In this document: positions 34,266 to 46,923 of the stretch, piece after piece
Numbering within the stretch: position 1 is the first letter of the stretch
How the letters are laid out: each line of letters opens with the position of its first letter
NCBI GenBank assembly: GCA_025738555.1
Contig: JAOVFP010000006.1
Coordinates: 1,798,001-1,862,000 of the forward strand
Reading direction: 5' to 3'
DNA length: 64,000 bases
Source of the DNA: Cyathus striatus
Taxonomy: Eukaryota; Basidiomycota; Agaricomycetes; Agaricales; Nidulariaceae
Notes under the pieces: generated by a model
Seen by the model: only the letters and a program-made list of their open reading frames with translations
Told to the model about the DNA's origin: nothing
Database searches by the model: none
Made by a program: the position numbers and the translations under genes

Positions 34266-35468
34266 TTATGTTACGGAATACATCCATTTGCCAGAAACGC
34301 CTGGCACAAGACCATCCTCTATCGCCCCTTTATCCCCAAACATGCCTCCATCCACATATTTACGATCTATCGGAATTTTGAGATCGTCACATACCTTGAG
34401 AAAATCTGAAGGGATGGGGGCACGAATCCCGAGACTGAACCTTTTCGGTTTTCCAGAAGACTTATAGCGCTACAACGCTATTAATGAAGTCTAGGGATAG
34501 ATATAATTGGGAGTTTGCTTACGTATAACTGTACTTCCGAGGCGTGCAAAAATATCCTATCACTTGGTATTGCCGAGATACTTGTGATCATGTTAGCATA
34601 GCCGTCGCAGTAAAGACGATCCCCAATTATGGGGGCTTATTTACCACAAATTAGCGGGTGAGTCAATGAGTATTTAACATAGTACTAGCCTCTCAGACAG
34701 CGAGATAAATGTATGCGAAGCTGATGCTTGTTGCCAGTAAGGAGGTTTAGTCGTAAAAGAGATACAGGTGCAACTGCCTTAAGTCATATTAATTAGTCAA
34801 TGAGATATGACAGGAGGTTCAGCTGCATTAAAATGTGATGTAACTGGGTCTGGAGAACTTACCGAGGAAGCAAGTAGTTCCCAGTCGGTCGCAGATTCTT
34901 TGCCCATCGGGTGCAGCTCAGCTCTACCATCAACATACCGGATGGGAGAGCGAATCTTTCCACAACTAGCATCAAATGAATTGGTACCACCAAATACTAA
35001 AGCCAAGTAACTTTTGTGAATCGTTCCTTGCTGAAATTGTTTTGACACCTCTCGAGCGGAACGGTCAGTACGGCCAAAAATAAGCGCTCCAGTTGTACCC
35101 TGACATGCTAGTGTCAATATACCAAATAGTTGGTCCCCCCCTCCCCCCACCCACCTTATCCAGACGATGAACTGGAAATGGCATATGCTCCATTGCAAAA
35201 ATGCTTCGCAGCTCTGTCAAGCATCAGTGTCACTAGACGTGTCTTAAACATAATGTATGTAAGTACTTACCTGCTAACAGCCTATTAAATTCTGGCACTT
35301 TTTCACTCTGGATAATGCACTTGTATCAAAAGATGCATACGAAAGTATGAATACACGTACAGTTCGATCAATTTGACAAATCAGACCAGGGGATTTGTTC
35401 ACGACAATAAGTCCTTTATCCGCGTACAAAACGGGATTTCTCCAAGGAAGTCCACGGATGGCACTCAT
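34266..35468 (-). CDS. RluA-type RNA pseudouridine synthase
   Basis: Seven exons: 35468..35361, 35307..35271, 35213..35155, 35099..34863, 34777..34690, 34635..34523, 34460..34266; 278 aa. Motif I PVLYADKGLIVVNKSPGLICQ starts the fold; the catalytic aspartate is in HRLDKGTTGALIFG; SKQFQQGTIHKSYLALV and LLTGNKHQLRIHLS follow, then GDRLY and RIFLHASEVQLY. The size and lack of an S4 domain suggest a small mitochondrial- or tRNA-modifying enzyme (Pus5/RPUSD-like), which is inference. Exon 5 appears to end at a GC donor (AGAG|GCTAGT, 34689..34636) to keep HLSRCLRAPIIGD in frame; a GT donor 11 nt upstream would drop four residues but also keeps the frame. Intron 3 contains a poly-C run. Confidence 0.88.
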
Positions 35469-35736
35469 ATTCTTTGTAGAGCGCAGTCAGTGCATGTTCA
35501 CGTGCTACAGTCACAAAAGTTTGAAGTAAGTGATTGGTACTGCACTTTAGCTTTAGCACTTAAGTACTTATGCATTAACCGTTAAATTTTTAAACTTAGC
35601 AACAACATCTATTGCTTGTACATGTTTAATAAGGCCGATGTGGACAAATATTTACTGGTACGGTAGTACTTGCCTCAAACTTGCCTCCGTGAATTGTCCA
35701 TGAACGCTTCAAATGTTGAAATCTGAGTCCAGTTAC

Positions 35737-37333
35737 TTATTCATCAAGGCGTAACAACTTTATGGCAAGTCCTCGCCTCAAGGAATGTAAATCCTTTTCA
35801 TCTAAAACATCGACCAGTGAATCAACCCATGTTGCCCCCTCGGCAATAGACACCTGATGATTTAATCCATAAGTGAACACCTTTAGGCGAGTGTCAAATT
35901 AAAATGGGGCTGACATAGGGGTAATCCACAGAAAACAAGATTCTATCAATCCCAATTTGATCCACATGAAATTTCAGTAGCGGCGTTGCAAAATTTCCAG
36001 AGGTTGTTTCGAACAGATTTGTTTGCCAATACGAAGATGCATTCCGCAGCATTGGCATCCCATTCGGTATCTGACGGCGAAGTTCTATTTTTGATGTAAG
36101 TATGGCCATTCCCAGGAAGAGACGGAATTCAATGACATACGCTCGTCAATGCGGAAAAAGTCCGACGGGATGCGCTCACCAAGATGGCCCACAATGACCT
36201 TTAGCTTTGGAAACCGGCTAGTATGAAACGTTGGGCAATTCATATATGTAATAGGAATTTTGTTACATACTCGAAAACACCATTAGTGCACAGTCTAGAT
36301 TCGTTCATGGTCAACATTCCACTGATTGTTCGCAACATAGTAATGAATGAACGTTACCCCAAAATATGTGTAGAGAGGGTGACAGCATATTGCTGGGCTG
36401 GGCCGAGCAAGAAAGGGGAATGCTGATACAACAGACTGGTTATCTGTGCAATGTTACTCCTCGGATGGAAATATATCGGTACATCCAAATCAGTAACCGT
36501 TTGCCAGAAAACATCGTATTCCGGCTGGTCATAGAATAGAAGGGTTTCTGCAGATATAAGTATCTTTAGTGAGTTTTTGTTTTTGTACGGTCAAGAGCAT
36601 TTACCATTATCAGGGCCAGATTGTTGATAATCATTTAACAGTGCACCTAAGGAGTCAAATACAACATGCATTTATTAGTGTTATAACAGCTATGAAGTAG
36701 TGATCATTTATACCAAGGAACCCAAGTTCGGTTACGGCTCGCTTGAGCTCTGTCGCAGCAATTGTCGCATTATGCATCGCAAGTGAGGCAAATCCACCAA
36801 ATCGATCAGTGTTATTAGAAATCAACTGTGCTAACTGATTATTGACTTCCACAGCAAGATTTGCTGCTTGAACAGGATCAGAGAATCCTTGAATGCAGGG
36901 TTCAGCACAAGAAAGAACCATCTAATTTCTGGGTCAGTCACGCTGAAAGTTTGCAAGATAGAATAATATGCCACTAACGAAATCGACGTTATTTTGATTC
37001 ATAAAATCTAATCGTTGGTTATGAACATCGATTAAATCCGCTTTCAGTTCAGCATTTGTACCGCCTGCACCAGTAGCTTCAGAGATATATGTATTTATTA
37101 CGGAAGGCACACACCTAATGCAGCAACATTATCTCTGGAGGTCATTTCACTACAGTCAATAAGAAGGCTCTGGTATGACTAAGAGACACATACGGTGTTT
37201 GGAAAATAAGCTCTGGAATGGTCCAAGCCTCTTCAAATATAATCGTTCCATTGCCAGTGTTATGCCAAGTCCTGGCGCTCACAATGTACTGAACAAGGAA
37301 TGCAAAATAGAGAAGATAACGTAAAGAGGACAT
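35737..37333 (-). CDS. Secreted amidohydrolase, dihydroxybenzoate-decarboxylase-like, copy A (intact)
   Basis: Ten exons: 37333..37194, 37149..37115, 37076..36979, 36921..36714, 36646..36605, 36547..36358, 36294..36271, 36217..36141, 36084..35915, 35853..35737; 366 aa. The N-terminus is signal-peptide-like (SSLRYLLYFAFLVQYIVSA). The metal-dependent amidohydrolase fold shows IIFEEAW (metal Glu), PIYFHPRSN (metal His), [11 protein letters not shown] (catalytic His region) and LFSVDYPY (metal Asp). These are the landmarks of the 2,3-dihydroxybenzoate / gamma-resorcylate decarboxylase family. Family members reversibly decarboxylate phenolic acids, but most are cytosolic, so the signal peptide is notable. 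The usual EExH near the start is EEAW here. It is the last, most downstream member of a head-to-tail array of four. Confidence 0.88.
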
Positions 37334-37368
37334 CTTGAAGAACCTGGCTCATCCACCCGAATGTTTAA

Positions 37369-37376
37369 ATTTTATA
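37369..37376 (-). promoter_or_regulatory. TATA box of copy A
   Basis: TATAAAAT on the minus strand, 36 nt upstream of the copy A start codon. Confidence 0.55.
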
Positions 37377-38042
37377 ATCCTCACCGTAACGGGAGGTTGA
37401 CAGGAGGTCCACGGTATGTCACTGCATCTGCCGAAATAATATTAGAAAGTCAAGAAGTATCAGCGCCCGGAATGATTAATAAAATTAGAAAGGCATTCCG
37501 CACAGGAATCTAATCAAAACGGTGAATTGCTTCAAGTTGCCAATCGGCGCCTCGGAAGAAAGATAAAGTAGTCCCTGATCTCCGTACCGTTCTATAACTG
37601 ACAGATAGATATGATGCCTATTTCCAGCCCAAATGTGCGGCGACGTATCACTATACATGATTTTAGTGCTCGGCATGACCCTTGAGGACCCACAACCACC
37701 GTGTGGGGTGATGATTACACGCCAGTTGTATAGAATTCCCTAATCTCGGTTGCTGCTTATTTGCGTAAGTCATTTAATGCCCACGATGTGGGTAGCGACC
37801 AAAAATTTCCCAACTTCTTGGTTGGGACTTCTGAGTTTGCGATCATGCGTCAGACGCATTTGACTTAAGAGGTTTCAGTCATGTAGTCGACATCAAAGAA
37901 TCCACTAAGGAATTCATACACAAATACATACATAGTATACATTGAAGTTGCCCATTACTTTGGATCTCCCATGTGAGAATGGTACTTCCATCCCCAGAAA
38001 GCCCAAAATTATAACGATGATGTAACTAAGATTAGAGAAGAG
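37377..38042. other. Spacer between array copies A and B
   Basis: AT-rich spacer of about 0.7 kb holding the copy A promoter and the 3' flank of copy B. No gene seen. Confidence 0.5.
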
Positions 38043-39666
38043 CTAGTCGTTTAAGTGGAGGAGCTTAATAGCAAGGCCTCATTTCAGAGAAGTTAATTTT
38101 TTATTGCCAAGGACCGTTCCTAAAGTATTGACCCAAGCAGAACCCTCAGGAATGAAAACCTAGTCTCAGTGTAAGCATGAGTAAGGTTATTCAAGAATAT
38201 TAAATCTAGTGCTTACATACGGATAATCAATCGAGAATAGAATATGTTCCAAGTCTATTTGCTCTGCATGAAAAAGAAGAAGCGATGTGGCAAAATTGCT
38301 TGAAGTCGTCTCAAATAAGTTAGTTCTCCAATACGAGAGAACATTTTTCAGCATTGGCATTCCATTGACCTTCTGACGAAGAAGTTCTAAATGATTGTGA
38401 TGGCTATGGTCTCAGCAGAAAATTCGAAAGCTTGAATAATTCTTACGTTCATCAACGCGAAATAAATCAGATGGTATTCTCTCTCCAAGGTGTCCAACGA
38501 TCACATTTACATTGGGAAAACGGCTACATGGTAGATCGTCATTTAAAGCATGAGCTTGAGAAGTATATGAACACTCACTCAAACACTTCATTTGTGCAAA
38601 GCCTACGAGTAAATTAAACATTTAATATGCTTAATGGAAGTCAAATGGAAGTTGTTGGTATAACGACTTACCCCAAGATATGTGTAGGTGATGTTGCTGC
38701 GAACTCTTGAGCCGGTCCAATCAAAAAAGAGCATGCTCATAAAGCAACGATGATATTTGTGCAATATCCAACCGAAGATGAAAATAAACAGGAACATTCA
38801 AATCGGAAACCATTTACCAAAATTCGTCATACTCAGGTTGATCATAATAAAGCAGAGTAGCTATATGTATGAAGGAAGTTAGTATAGATAAAGTTTCTGG
38901 TGAGATCTTTGATGGCTGACAGTTATCTAACCCTGACTGCTGGTAATCATTGATTAATGCACCTGTATGAAAATTAGCATACCTATATACAACATAAACG
39001 CGTTAATAGTAGACATAATTACCAAGAAATCCTAGCTCGGTTACGGTCCGTTTCAATTCTTGAGCAGCGACTGTAGCATTATGCATGGATAAAGACGCGA
39101 AGGCCCCGAATCGAGCAGTGTTGTTAGAGATAGAGATAGCCAATTGATTATTCACCATTACAGCAGTATCCGCCGCCACATTTGGATCAGATATGCTTTG
39201 TATATATGACTGCGCACACGATATAACCAACTATGGTTTAAATAAATAGCATGTAAGGCATTATATATTTGGCTCCGAGTCTGTGTACGAAAACAATGTT
39301 ATTTTGATTCATAAGTTGGAGCCGCTGATTGTGGATGTCGAGAAGATTAGCCCCCAATTCGGCATTGCTACTTCCTACAGTGCATACAGTGAGGATTAAT
39401 TGACGTTTATGTCACTCCAATGTGCATACCCAAAGCTGCGACCGAGTCCCTACTCGAAAGAAATGAAAATGATGTTCAACAATATTATGGCCCACATAAA
39501 GCACGTACCGAATTTGGAAAAGGAGTTCCTTCGGGATCGATGCCTCTTCTAAAACAATAGTTCCGGAACCAGTGTCACGTGAGTCATGCGTCCACAATTT
39601 CCGACGTAAGTAGTAGTAGAGTAACGTAGAGACCAGTACAAAGCATAGTGAAGTCTGAGAAGTCAT
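38043..39666 (-). pseudogene. Amidohydrolase array copy B, decayed
   Basis: The exon order and most introns of copies A and D are recognisable: GSGTIVLEEASIP (39560), ISDPNVAADTAVMVNNQL (39180), YYDQPEYDEFW (38850), [21 protein letters not shown] (38500). It is disabled in at least three ways. A TAA replaces a codon right after YDEFW (near 38815); a T-run near 38730 has lost frame before the GPAQEF-like block; and a TGA interrupts the last exon just before GLAIK (near 38070). The N-terminus also lost its normal ARKWHDTG junction, and the EEAW motif is EEAS. It retains an upstream TATA box. It is an older loss than copy C, as substitutions are spread throughout. Confidence 0.85.
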
Positions 39667-39687
39667 TGAACGTCAAATATTAGTTAT

Positions 39688-39695
39688 CATTTATA
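39688..39695 (-). promoter_or_regulatory. TATA box remnant of copy B
   Basis: TATAAATG on the minus strand, 22 nt upstream of the copy B start codon position. Confidence 0.45.
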
Positions 39696-40878
39696 CCGCA
39701 GATCACATAAATGGATGATGGATCTAAAACTACCTTACAGAGTTCAAACGTTCACTGCTCATACCAGTCACAGGTTAATTTTTCTAAAGTAAGAATAGGA
39801 TGTACTTCTGAATGACATGATGCTATTATTAAATGGCTGTTCTCTTAAGCCACATGGGCTACGGCATCTTCTCAGTGCCACTTGGCCACAGGAGCAATAA
39901 AACATTCGAATTGTAGCCCAAATTAAGGTCGCCTACCAGACATATAGACACCAAATGCCCTTCGAAGTTTTGTGGTAATTTGAAGTGATTTGAAGTATTT
40001 ACCCATTTGTAAGTTGGGCCTGGCCAACTGGTATCAATGTGGCACAAATGTGGCATACAGAGCAAATACAGAGAACACAAGTTTGATTTAGAATGTCATG
40101 CCGTTTCGTTCAACGTTGTACTTGAACTTGACTCAGTCTGAGCAAACATAAAAAAGTCCAAAGCCTCAGCTGATATTCAAGACAACCCTTGAACTAGCGT
40201 TACAACTTACATGACTTAGATGCTTGTTATGTAGTAGTAGATGCAACCAAGATGCAACCGTCACATGTCACATGTGACCATTGGCGCCAGCGTGAGATAG
40301 GCGATAGGCGGGACGGTCTCCGGAATCCGAGTTTGCGAGCTGGAGTGAGTCGTTACTCGGATACTGAAAATTACGTGATGTCAACAGTCATAGCCTGTGG
40401 GGTGGAGAGTCGAGACGTCGACGACTCGAGTGACGACTCGTCACTCGAACGAGTCCTGACTCAGACTCGCAGTTGCGAGTTGCGTTTGAGTTGCTTGAAT
40501 TGCTAGCCACAGCACTTGATTGAACAACGTCAAAATGTATGCATATGAGTAAGTACTATACATCAGACTCTTGAAAACGTTCAAGCTCAAGACTTACATC
40601 ATTTACTCCAGTAGTACTTGACATGAAGTACAATTTCAGTACAGTTTTCAGTAGTAATAATACTTAGCTAATAAGTACAGTTCATGACAAGAAAGATCGG
40701 AGATGAAGATGAAGAATTCAACAATATCAAGGTAGTACTAAGATAGACATTACTTGGTGACTGCTCGCACGCAATTGCAACGGCTTATCAGTACTAACTG
40801 AAGTTGGAAGTTTAAACCAACCACGCTGCTACGCGCACAATTGTGTCGGGAAAGCAATATGCTAGATAGTTGGAGTCT
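39696..40878. other. Spacer between array copies B and C with palindromic GAGTC-rich segment
   Basis: About 1.2 kb without a supported gene. The part 40320-40500 is unusually rich in gagtcg/cgactc elements and contains a hairpin (listed separately). The flanking part is AT-rich and full of agtact-type motifs. Confidence 0.5.
40427..40447. repeat. Inverted repeat, 9-bp perfect stem with 3-nt loop
   Basis: CGAGTGACG at 40427..40435 is followed by ACT and then CGTCACTCG at 40439..40447, its perfect reverse complement. More gagtc/gactc elements flank it on both sides. Confidence 0.7.
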
Positions 40879-42486
40879 TTAATCATTTAAGCGCAGGAGT
40901 TTGATAGCAAGACCCCGTTTCAATAAGTTCAATTCTTCCGGATTAAGCACACTCCCTAAGGTGTTAACCCACGTTGAACCCTCCGGTATAGAAACCTACA
41001 GTATGCCATGGTGTAAGCTTGTTGTAAGCATATGAGTAAATATGGATGGGTCTACTTACAAATGGATAGTCAATCGAGAATAAAATACGGTCTAGGCCAA
41101 TTTGCTGTGCGTGAAATTAGGCCAATTTGCTGTGCGTGAAATTGAAGAAGCGACGTGGCAAAATTTCCTGAAGTAGTCTCGAACAGGTTTGTTCTCCAGT
41201 ATGAGGAAACATTTTTTAACATGGGCATCCCATTATCTTTTTGACGAAGAAGCTCTATATGGTTTCGCTTCGTTTCACAAAAAGATGGCAATTTAAATAA
41301 TTCTTACGTTCATCGATACGAAATAAATCCGATGGAATTCTCTCTCCAAGGTGTCCAATGATCACTTTAACATTCGGGAAGCGACTATAACCGTCATCTG
41401 GAAGATGAGCCTGAGATTATATAAAAAATCACTCACTCAAACACTCCATTCGTGCATAGACTATGTATGAGTAAATCAATACAAAAAAAAGTACACCGTA
41501 CACGGTGCAACTTAAACGACTTACCCTAAAATATGTGTAGATAATGTTGCTGCAAATTCTTGAGCTGGGCCTAATAAGAAAGTAGCATGGTGATAAAGCA
41601 AAGATGATATTTGCGCAATATTTGATCGTGGATGGAAATAAACAGGCACATTTAAGTCCGAAACCATTTGCCAAAACACATCATACTCAGGTTGGTCATA
41701 GAAGAGCAGCGTAGCTAAACTCGAATAACGTAAGGATATGCAGCATGAAATACGAGGTGACTGACAGTTGTCTGCCCCAGATTGTTGATAATCGTTCACC
41801 ATAGCACCTAGTATATATACAAATTTAGTGTGCCTACTAAATATGTGAAGTAAAAATAACTACCAAGGAACCCTAGCTCCGTTACGGTCCTTTCCAATTC
41901 TTGTGCAGCAACAGTACCATTATGCATGGACAATGAAGCGAAAGCACCAAAACGAGCGGTGTTGTTAGAGATAGAGGCAGCTAACTGGTTATTCACCATC
42001 ACAGCGGTATTCGCGGCTACGTCTGGATCAGATATGCCTTGTATACATGGCTGCGCACACGATAAAACCATCTGTCACTTAGATAAATAATACATTAAGC
42101 ATCAGTAGTTGGGACTGCGTACGAAATCAATATTATTTTGATTCATAAGTTGGAGCCGCTGATTGTGGATATCGAGAAGGTTGGCTTTCAAATCAGCATT
42201 GGTACCTCCTACCGTATATATTCAGAATAATTAGAGTTTTTATGAATCCAGTGTGCATACCCAAGGCTGCAACCGAATTCCTACTCGGAAAAGATGAAAT
42301 TAATATCAAACCTGTATCAAATAGTACTTTATGCCTGATTTGAAACACGTACGGGATCTGGAAAAGGAGTTCCTGTGGAATCCATGCCTCCTCGAAAACA
42401 ATAGTTCCTGAACCTGTATCATGCCATTTCCTTGCATTTACAAATCCTGACGCAAGAATGGTAGCAAAGAGAGTAGTATAAAGCAT
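40879..42486 (-). pseudogene. Amidohydrolase array copy C, frameshifted by a 25-bp tandem duplication
   Basis: The gene has the same exon plan as copies A and D, with signal peptide MLYTTLFATILASGFVNA, IVFEEAWIPQELLFQIP, GISDPDVAANTAVMVNNQL, YDQPEYDVFWQMVSDLNVP and VYFHPRSN. The final exon (VLNPEELNLLKRGLAIKLLR, stop at 40879) is intact. In the exon coding for the LLQFHAQQIGL segment a perfect 25-bp unit is doubled (41094..41143). Since 25 is not a multiple of three, the frame shifts after QQIGL and runs out of family sequence (next residues ISRTANWPRP). The metal aspartate of the SIDYPF block, located just downstream, is thereby lost. Everything else looks functional, so loss is recent, or it could be an assembly error. 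Confidence 0.85.
41094..41143. repeat. Perfect 25-bp tandem duplication within copy C
   Basis: Unit 1 is 41094..41118 and unit 2 is 41119..41143; each begins aggccaatttgctgtgcgtg. Copies A, B and D have only one unit at the matching site. Confidence 0.95.
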
Positions 42487-42536
42487 TCCTTTAAGTCTGA
42501 GACCTTGTCGAACTTCAAGTTTCCTGGACTATGCAT

Positions 42537-42544
42537 CTTTTATA
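42537..42544 (-). promoter_or_regulatory. TATA box of copy C
   Basis: TATAAAAG on the minus strand, 51 nt upstream of the copy C start codon. Confidence 0.6.
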
Positions 42545-43024
42545 GGGAAAGTCACACATTGAAATTGCGTAGTAAAAATAAAACGCACTTGTGAAAGCAT
42601 TGTAGGGGAAGTTACTAATTTTAAATGACCGGCCTATTGAGCCATGCGACGTTAAGGCGCCTCTCAGTGCCCTTTGGTCAGGTACCACATAGGAGTGACA
42701 GCGAAGTTGTGGTCAAATTTAGGTCACTCGCGTGGATTACGAAAGCTGTTTAATTATATAACCATATCTGGAAGAAGAAATCTGATTCATGAGATATACA
42801 TATAATGGGCCGAGGAGACAATTTTTGCATTAGCAAACATATCAGAGTGCCTGAATCCAAAAGCAGGATATGTCGCGACACCGTGAGTACCCGATCTGTA
42901 ACTATAAAGTCATAAGACACTCAAAATCACTGCACCAGGATGTAATGTCACAAGTAAGCCCGCAGCAAAATCTCACCGGCCATGAAGATAGAAACCGTTC
43001 TTTGATGTTGAGCAGAATACAGTC
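42545..43024. other. Spacer between array copies C and D
   Basis: About 0.5 kb with no gene seen. Confidence 0.5.
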
Positions 43025-44546
<1,522 letters not shown>

Positions 44547-44587
44547 CGTAGGGTTCTAAGAGCTCCTAAAGCTCCTAGATAACAAAT

Positions 44588-44595
44588 GCTTTATA
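44588..44595 (-). promoter_or_regulatory. TATA box of copy D
   Basis: TATAAAGC on the minus strand, 42 nt upstream of the copy D start codon. Confidence 0.55.
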
Positions 44596-45390
44596 CGGGT
44601 CGATCTCTGCGGAATACATATCAGGTACATGTTATAATTCATGAAGTAAACAGAGCACACATTTACGCCAATATGGGTCCACATTATGTTGCGAATTGTC
44701 GGCGGTCGCTATCATCAAGTAGCCGTTCTCTTAAACCACATGGTATTCAGTCGCCACTCGGCCACTGTCAGGTCCCACATAGACAACCCCTTCAGATGAT
44801 GTCCAAATTTAGGCAATCCACTTCTCTAAGGATATTTCGGTAGATATTCTATCATCTTTGTGGGCGTAGCGAACTCGAAGGCTGAGGAGGAGATGAATTT
44901 TGAACTGAGCTCTGAAGTACTTATTGTAAGTCGTAGATGCAGTGGTGGCCAAATCTTTATAAGCGCGCGAGCAGGATAAGCAGTAGGTGATGGTGACAGA
45001 TGCAGCAAGCAGTGCACTGGTACACTGGTACTTAGTACATATGTGGTTATTAGTAGGAACTGGAAGTGAACTGTATGGTTTAGCGGAACGCGTCGTCCAC
45101 GTGCCATCTACTTTTACTCACGGCGTTCCACTGTCAAGCAGCGTCCTTGATCACTTGTTCTTCTTTCAATCTCTCACTCGACGCCCACTGTTCCTGCTGC
45201 TGCGGACGCGTACGGCATCTATTATTCTTCTGACTGTCAGATATTCTAGTCACTGACATTCCAGTTGACATACCTCCACGAGTCTCAGTTGTCTTTGTTC
45301 TCGCTAAACTACGCAATCCCGTCGCGCCCGTTCGTACACCGTGCCACATGCCCGCAATTATTCAACTGATATTATCAATGACCCGCAGCC
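44596..45390. other. Divergent intergenic region between the array and the Rtt106-like gene
   Basis: Holds the upstream flank of the array and the promoter of the histone chaperone gene, the latter pyrimidine-rich on the plus strand near 45150-45280. No supported gene. Confidence 0.5.
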
Positions 45391-46923
45391 ATGGCTTCAG
45401 AATCGAGCTATTTGCGGGCTATACTCCCTTCTCTTCCAAATGACATGTTATCTAAGCTACGAACAATATGCAACGCTGACGCGCAAGCAGAATCCATTCT
45501 GGATAACTTCGTGCGCTTAATACATGGGGCAGAATGTTCTTCCGACTCATCCTCGACTCTACGCGACGAATGGAGCGTAAAGCAGAAGACTGTTCGACGG
45601 GTACTGAATGGCCTGTTATCTGTGAATTTGGATGGGAAACGACCAAGGGATGAAGATATGTCTTCGGTGGATGGTCAAAACGCGAAGCGACCACGTTTAT
45701 CACCTCCAAAAGATTCGGCAGAAGATGGACCACCGCTCTTCACCCTACATTCTATTTCAACGACGTCTCCTGTGCGTAAGAAGGTGGACGTCACAGTTCA
45801 CAAATCTGTCATCAAGATGGTGAATCCTTCAAACCAAATGTTAGAGGCTATGGTATCTCTAACGGCTGTTCGCCGAGCTTTTCTGATTCCAACTCGAGGA
45901 AAATCAAAAGCCCACTGGACTGTTGTTCTCTTATCCACTGATATTCCCAACCGTGGAAAAGCATCTAGTGCATCTGCACAGGAAAATCCTCAAGTCATAT
46001 TTGGGCTTGATGCTACCACAGCAAGTCCTTTAAATATCACGACCTACGACGCGAATGGGACACCAAAAACTGATATTGTACCGAAAGGCGAAGCAGCATT
46101 ACCATCAATTCGAACTTTTCTTTCACACCTTGGCGTAGAAATTCTGGAGCCTAACACAGATGTATTCAAGAGCGCGTGTGTAGGTGCCGGGAATAGTGCT
46201 ATGAGTACAGGAATCCCAGGAATTGAAGCTTACAGAGCAGCAAAGGCTGGCAGCTTGTGGTTCATGAAAGAAGGAATCCTTTGGGGAGAGAGCAAGCCAT
46301 GCGAGTTCTGGTCGGTGGAAGATTTGCTTGGAAAATCTGAGGGTCTACGAATGATAGGGAGTAGTGGCCGGACATGTACTGTTATTCTCACTCGAAAAAA
46401 TAACTCAGACAGCAATGACGATGAGGATGAAGATATTGGAGAGGAAACCGAGTTTGGTATGGTTGACGCGCGGGAGAAGGAAGGTATCAACGACTGGGTG
46501 CGGAAGCACCAGCATCTCTTTGGCAAGAAGAATGCCGTAAAGGATGCAAAGCAAAAAGGTCTTCCTTTGACCATTAAGCAGCTTGGCGACGAATCCGATG
46601 CATCTGACGAAGACTTCATGATCGATTCTGACGAACTTGATTATAGTGGCAGCGAGTTGTCCTCGGATGAAGAAGAAAATGGGTCTGATAGTGGGAGTGA
46701 CGGTGACGGTGAAGATGCCGAGAACTCGGAGGCCTCGGGAGAGGATGTCGATGAGGAGGAGGAACTTGATCCAAAACATCACCCACTTCTGAAGGCCGGA
46801 ACAATGCCACGCATGTCTCGCGCTGCCATTGACATGGCCGTGGGGCTGGTTTCGCAAGACCTTATGGGTGATGAACCTATGAGTGAAGCAGAAGATGAGT
46901 TAGAAGATGAATTAGATGAGTAA
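45391..46923 (+). CDS. Rtt106-like histone chaperone
   Basis: A single uninterrupted exon of 510 codons, unusual in this intron-dense window. An N-terminal helical region (residues 1-90) is followed by an Rtt106-type tandem PH core (residues ~130-370), with FLIPTRGKSKAHWTVVLLST, YRAAKAGSLWFMKEGILWGE and KPCEFWSVEDLLGKSEGLRM. The C-terminus is a long acidic tail (Asp/Glu/Ser, residues ~400-510), as in histone chaperones. Rtt106 deposits H3-H4 in replication-coupled and heterochromatin assembly. The related FACT subunit Pob3 has a similar core, so the precise family member is inferred. Confidence 0.85.
   Translation: MASESSYLRAILPSLPNDMLSKLRTICNADAQAESILDNFVRLIHGAECSSDSSSTLRDEWSVKQKTVRRVLNGLLSVNLDGKRPRDEDMSSVDGQNAKRPRLSPPKDSAEDGPPLFTLHSISTTSPVRKKVDVTVHKSVIKMVNPSNQMLEAMVSLTAVRRAFLIPTRGKSKAHWTVVLLSTDIPNRGKASSASAQENPQVIFGLDATTASPLNITTYDANGTPKTDIVPKGEAALPSIRTFLSHLGVEILEPNTDVFKSACVGAGNSAMSTGIPGIEAYRAAKAGSLWFMKEGILWGESKPCEFWSVEDLLGKSEGLRMIGSSGRTCTVILTRKNNSDSNDDEDEDIGEETEFGMVDAREKEGINDWVRKHQHLFGKKNAVKDAKQKGLPLTIKQLGDESDASDEDFMIDSDELDYSGSELSSDEEENGSDSGSDGDGEDAENSEASGEDVDEEEELDPKHHPLLKAGTMPRMSRAAIDMAVGLVSQDLMGDEPMSEAEDELEDELDE

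Noticed and set aside
39667..40878. Possible LTR or DNA transposon in the array spacer
   Set aside because: The inverted repeats are short, no transposase or reverse-transcriptase motif is present, and no terminal repeats with target duplications were found.
46405..46857. 150-codon minus-strand frame under the Rtt106-like gene
   Set aside because: Antisense of the acidic tail repeats; hydrophobic look comes from Asp/Glu codons read in reverse.
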